This document shows positions 18,176 through 21,533 of a DNA stretch of 21,533 bases, in pieces. Made by a program: the position numbers and the translations under genes. This DNA is from Apostichopus californicus (taxonomy: Eukaryota; Echinodermata; Holothuroidea; Aspidochirotida; Stichopodidae), in NCBI GenBank assembly GCA_020650975.1, contig JAIPMN010182316.1, forward strand, positions 3,092 through 24,624, read 5' to 3'. A model generated the notes under the pieces. It was not told the DNA's origin, searched no databases, and saw nothing but the letters and a program-made list of their open reading frames with translations. The first letter of the stretch is position 1. The number at the start of each line of letters is the position of its first letter.

Positions 18176-19020
18176 TACACCGCGCCCGGGTACCACAAGA
18201 TGGGCGAAACAAAACGATTAATTACGGTGACTTTCCCCAAGATCGAAAGCCAGCGGGTGCCAAAGGTTTCGAGCCTGCTCTCAAATACCTCAGCCTTCTC
18301 GTTCCAGGTGACATCACAAGGTGCATCGTAGCCGAACCATATACCATTAATTTGGATATTCCGATCCGACCACGATGCAGCGAATGGTAGGTCTCTGTAT
18401 CTCCAGCTACCAAGGCAAAGGCCCTTTGTCTTTTCCGGATTCAACTCCCCGGTAGCTCTCTCAAAGATAGATAAATCCTGCGAGAGGGCACGAAAGGAGC
18501 CCAGACTCGAAACAACACACGTGACGTCATCAGCATATTGAACGCATTTCAATGGAACAGTACGAATGGAACAAGTCTCGAGTCCCTTTCCAAAAGACGA
18601 GAGAGGGATCGCTAAACAAAACATAAAGTAATGGAGACAGAGGGCACCCCTGGGGCACCCCCCTCTCTACGTTGAAAGACTCCGAACAAAACCCGTTTAC
18701 GATAACAGAACTGAAACTTTCCTGATACAAAACACAAATCCATTTACGAAAATTTGGGTGCAACTTAAACATCTCTAATACATTCCTTAAAAAACCGCGA
18801 TTCACCATGTCAAAGGCCTTCTGCTGGTCAAGAGAGACCGATGCACATGGCAGATCACGCTCAATAACAAAGTCGGTCAAGTCGCGCATCACCACAAGTT
18901 CTGCTGGATGCAATGACCCTTCACTGCACAAGTCTGGAGATCACCCACAAGATGCGGCATAGCCAGTGCAAGGCGGTTGCACAAAGCCTTAGCCAGCAAC
19001 TTGTAGTCCACATTCAACAA
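18176..19020 (-). pseudogene. LINE reverse transcriptase fragment with YADD motif
   Basis: On the minus strand from 19020 the frame reads LLNVDYKLLAKALCNRLALA, then the frame from 18931 reads RDLTDFVIERDLPCASVSLD, QQKAFDM and GVPQGCPLSPLLYVLF. After a frame change near 18615 and a small deletion before it, the frame to 18175 carries LKCVQYADDVTCVVSS, with the catalytic YADDVT codons at 18520-18537, and then ATGELNPEKTKGLCLGSW and the thumb region to LWYPGAV. Unlike the + strand copy at 2517-6986, the stretch after YADDVT is uninterrupted here. The core catalytic block is intact, but the endonuclease and N-terminal RT are missing. Confidence 0.85.
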
Positions 19021-19206
19021 ACTTCAATTCTCGTGGAGTGCGGACGTATTTTCGGCTGCTCTCCACTTTTCGTTGACCACACCTTTTTGTGTTTTTACGT
19101 TGGCCTTCATTAGTTTGCAGTTTGTCTTAGTGTAGTTTGTGTGTTTTGGGTTTGTTTCGTTTTTGTTTTTGTAAAGGTGCGCGGCTTTGCCACACCCCTA
19201 GCTGTC

Positions 19207-20410
19207 ATGGCGGCTCGCCGTGACAGCAAAATCGTATTGTTGAGTTTTTCGGGGGAGGCTAAGGTCGTCCCCGGACAACTTTTTTCAGTTTTGCGTTCTG
19301 TTGGTTTAAAAGTCCCTGGAGAGGTTGACGCGCTTGAGCGTAAACTTCTCCGGGGTATGAACTGTTTTGATGTTCATTTTACCTCAGAGGCTGCCCGCGT
19401 CCGAGGCGTCCATGTGTTGGAGGGAGTCGAGAGACTGAAGGTCACACCGTATGACAGTTCAGTGTGGGTGACAGTCCTCCATCTCCCTCTGGACATGTCT
19501 GAACAGATTGTTGTGCGGACACTGGGGCGTTTTGGGAAAGTAACCGGCTACGAGGAGCCGGAATTCCTTGAATGTAAGGGTGTAAAGACCGGGACCAGAC
19601 GAGTTAGATTACAACTCAAGTCCGATATCCCCTCTACCTTGTGGGCTAATGGGCATAGGGCCCACATCGCATACCCGGGCCAGCCTCGCACTTGTTGGAG
19701 GTGTGGGCTGGAAGGGCATGAGGCCAGGTTGTGCCCGAACAAGCGGTGTAGCCGCTGTTTACAGGTTGTGTAAAGGGGATATCGTATATAACTCGTGTGG
19801 GAAAACGGGCCATCTCGCTCGTTTATGCCCAGACCGCTCATACGCCGCGAGAGTGGCTACGGGCGTGGTAGAAGCGGTCTCCGTCCCGGCCTTTCACACC
19901 GTATCACCTGATGCTCCTCTCATCGCCCCAGTGTCCGACACTAGCGCCCCGGTGGAGGTTTTCAACTCCCCTTCGTGTTCCACCTCGTCCCTGGAGGAAG
20001 TTGCCGCTCCGGCCGAGACTGCCCACTGAGGCGGAGCAGGACAAAACGGCGGAGATGGTATAAGCGGAGTGGCATGCCGAGCAGGATGCCGCTTGTACTG
20101 GTTCACCGGTAGCTACACCCGCTATCGGTGACAATAGTCGGGCCTCGAGTCAACCGGCCCAGATACGGACTCGCCAATGGAGCCCTGCACTTCCGCCTTA
20201 GTAGAGACAAAATACGCCACTGATCTCATTGACTCGAGCGGCCCTTCCACCCTGCCCGCAGTCGCTTCCACTATACCGGACACGATGGTCGCTAGTGGAC
20301 CTCCTGTTCCTTGTGACGAGGAGCTAAGAGGTCTGCTAGGTCGTAGGAAAAGGGGAAACACCGCTAAGGGCCTGAAAAGAGCCGTATTGGGAAAACATCG
20401 CAGGTTATGA
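19207..20410 (+). pseudogene. LINE ORF1 of family B (CCHC protein), broken
   Basis: ATG 19207 (MAARRDSK) matches the family A start. The N-terminal part is conserved with family A (VPGEVDALE, VTPYDSSVWVTVLH, RTLGRFGKV, YPGQPRTC). The first CCHC knuckle is intact at 19693-19734 (CWRCGLEGHEARLC). The second begins CSRC and then fails: a frame change and small deletion near 19760-19775 remove its His and last Cys, and the first frame stops at 19771-19773. Another frame resumes with the third knuckle, whose first Cys is Asn-Ser-shifted (YNSCGKTGHLARLC), and stops at 20027-20029. A last open piece, 20177-20410, encodes a basic tail (RRKRGNTAKGLKRAVLGKHR) ending in TGA at 20408-20410, overlapping the ORF2 ATG. 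The protein would bind RNA in an intact element. Confidence 0.8.
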
Positions 20411-21533
20411 CACCAGACACCTTATCCCTCGTCACCCTTAATGTGAATGGGATGAGGGGTACCCCAAAAAGGCGACGGATTTTACAGTTCTGCAAGTTGC
20501 TCCAAGTGGATGTGGTCCTTTTGCAAGAGACCCACATATCTTGTGAGAGTGATGTTGATCTTTGGTCCTTGGAGTGGGGAGGAGGCCTTTATGCATCCTT
20601 TGGATCAGGGGCATCTTGCGGGACTGTAATTTTGGTGTCCCCAAACTGTGTCATTGTGTGGGAAAAGTGGAGAAAGACCATGAAGGTCGGGTGGTGTGCA
20701 TACACTTAAGGCTCACGCGGGGTGAGTTGGTGGTTTGCAATGTGTATGCCCCCAACCGGCCAGCATGTAGGAAAAATTTCTTCACGGTGTTGCCATCCTT
20801 TGTACCGGGTAAGGCAAATTGTATCCTTGGGGGGGGGGGGACTTTAACTGTGTCCCTCACTCTGCGTTAGATAGACGTTCGAGGAAAGAGTCCCCCAATT
20901 GTACCACCGGCATGATTGAGCTAGGTTTGTTTGTCAAGCACCGAGATCTTGTGGATGTTTGGAGGTCCCAAAATCCCCAGGTGGTTGCTTGTACGTGGCA
21001 TAAACCAGATGGAACAGTTTCATCCAGACTCGACAGGTTTTATGCCCCGCGCAAGTTTCCTCGATCTCGGTGCGCGATTGTTTCATGTCCTTTATCTGAT
21101 CATGACGCTGTTGTTTTGCGCTTGCAGCTGCCGGAGTCCTTTCATGTGGAGAAGGGACTTTGGCGGCTGAACACGGAAATTGTTCAAGGAGCAATTTGTC
21201 GAGAAGTACAGAGGATGGCAGTCCCTCAAGCCTGCTTTTCCCAATACGTTAGTCTGGTGGGACGAGGTCAAGTCCCTCATCAAGCACTTCGCAATCAGGT
21301 ATTGTGTTGAGAGACCTCACCAACGGAGATTCAAGTTCCATTCCTTGTGCAACAGAGCAAGGGATGGTTCTTCATCGTCTGATCTGCATGCACTTGGAGT
21401 GTTTCTCGATGAGAGACTGCACGAAGCCCGAGTGCGTGCCAGAATCCAGTTTGTTGAGGCGGACGAGAAGCCCACTATTCGTTTTTACCGGGTCGACACC
21501 AAGTCTGTGGTTGACCGCAGAATAAGGGCAGTG
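20407..21533 (+). pseudogene. LINE ORF2 of family B, endonuclease part, frameshifted, incomplete at window end
   Basis: ATG 20407 overlaps the ORF1 stop (ATGA). Endonuclease motifs: LVTLNVNGMRG (about 20431), LQETH (about 20521), WGGGLYASFGSGASCGTVIL (the stretch deleted in family A), VYAPN (about 20741), a GDFN motif spanning the end of the G12 run (20829-20840), SSRLDRFYAPRKF (about 21020) and SDHD (about 21100). Frame changes occur near 20665, in the G12 run, and near 21183. From about 21183 to the window end one frame stays open (YRGWQSLKPAF, HFAIRYCVERPHQRRFKF, VDRRIRAV), the linker before RT. All metal-binding motifs are recognisable, so the endonuclease decayed mainly by single-base indels. 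Confidence 0.85.
20829..20840 (+). repeat. G12 homopolymer at the endonuclease GDFN motif
   Basis: Twelve G residues lie immediately before ACTTTAACTG, where family A has GGTCGGAGACTTTAACTG. The run has absorbed the codons for the Gly before the catalytic Asp and shifts the frame, so the upstream frame reads GGGGTL instead of GGDFN. Confidence 0.9.

Larger units (their letters stand above)
17693..19020 (-). mobile_element. family A Tx1-like LINE, 5'-truncated copy with internal deletion
   Basis: Read on the minus strand, this starts inside RT (matching about 5348 of the element at 2517-6986) and ends at the same 3' terminus, with hairpin and GTCACGTAAAAAG. It is close to the other copy across RT and the 3' region but carries an internal deletion: its sequence jumps from the equivalent of 6219 to the equivalent of 6751 near 18161. 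It keeps C-terminal sequence that the other copy has lost. The 5' end at 19020 meets the family B element head to head. I found no target-site duplication between 17692 and the sequence right of 19020. Confidence 0.88.
19021..21533 (+). mobile_element. Tx1-like LINE, family B, 5' part, runs off window
   Basis: A second, related but distinct non-LTR element. Its 5' UTR shares a 15-of-16 base block (19032-19047) with family A, about 12-16 bp from its likely start, so the 5' end is essentially at the head-to-head junction near 19020-19031. ORF1 (19207-20410) and the start of ORF2 (20407 onward) follow; the window ends before RT. Its ORF1 protein is roughly half identical to that of family A by eye, so it cannot be the missing 5' half of the neighbouring family A copy. 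Frameshifts in both ORFs show it is inactive. Confidence 0.85.

Noticed and set aside
17693-21533. Reading the minus-strand LINE fragment and the plus-strand LINE as one twin-primed copy of a single element
   Set aside because: The 3' arm is family A by near-identity with 2517-6986, while the 5' arm has a clearly different ORF1 and ORF1-ORF2 junction. One RNA cannot have supplied both.
1-21533. CRISPR arrays, bacterial operons, rRNA or tRNA genes
   Set aside because: No regularly spaced identical repeats with unique spacers, no cloverleaf-compatible sequence and no rRNA-like conserved stretch were seen; the context is eukaryotic.

Overview
This is eukaryotic nuclear DNA. It is AT-rich, has long intergenic stretches and GT-AG style splice signals, shows no bacterial-type operons, and is crowded with broken LINE (non-LTR) retrotransposons. 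The host background, with many TAGGCCTA / AACGTTAGCC words and scattered homopolymers, suggests a marine invertebrate deuterostome such as an echinoderm. That is an impression only. No complete host gene is visible.

Layout. (1) 1-2505: host DNA with a CpG-dense patch over about the first 430 bases; otherwise non-coding. (2) 2517-6986, + strand: a nearly complete but dead Tx1-like (L1-clade) LINE, here family A. It is bounded by a perfect 11-bp target-site duplication and has an ORF1 with three CCHC knuckles. Its ORF2 (endonuclease, reverse transcriptase, C-terminal Cys-His motif) is broken by many frameshifts and has lost part of the endonuclease. (3) 6998-8944: host non-coding. (4) 8945-9495, +: a short reverse-transcriptase remnant of CR1/L2 type. 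(5) 10150-12548, -: a CR1/L2-like LINE relic (endonuclease plus the N-terminal part of RT) joined directly to a LINE ORF1 fragment, an order not expected of one intact element. (6) 12550-15045: tandem and inverted repeats, including a roughly 130-140 bp repeat array carrying AGGTCA direct repeats. (7) 15346-17529: three short coding-like stretches (a zinc-finger-like open frame, a minus-strand open frame, and an exon-like stretch ending at a good GTGAGT donor). (8) 17693-19020, -: a 5'-truncated second copy of family A. (9) 19021-21533, +: the 5' part of a second, related Tx1-like LINE (family B), which abuts the family A copy head to head and runs off the window.

In an intact Tx1-like LINE, ORF1 protein binds the element RNA, the ORF2 endonuclease nicks the target and the RT copies the RNA at the nick. 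No copy here could do this without help. The two family A copies share a terminal hairpin and an AAAAAG tail, which fixes the 3' end of the family. The best leads are the TSD-defined family A boundaries, the head-to-head junction of two families, the ATGA stop-start overlap between ORF1 and ORF2 in family B, the SUMO-interaction-like duplicated tail of family A ORF1, the DR4 repeats, and the exon at 17305-17529. I found no convincing new defence, toxin or regulatory system.
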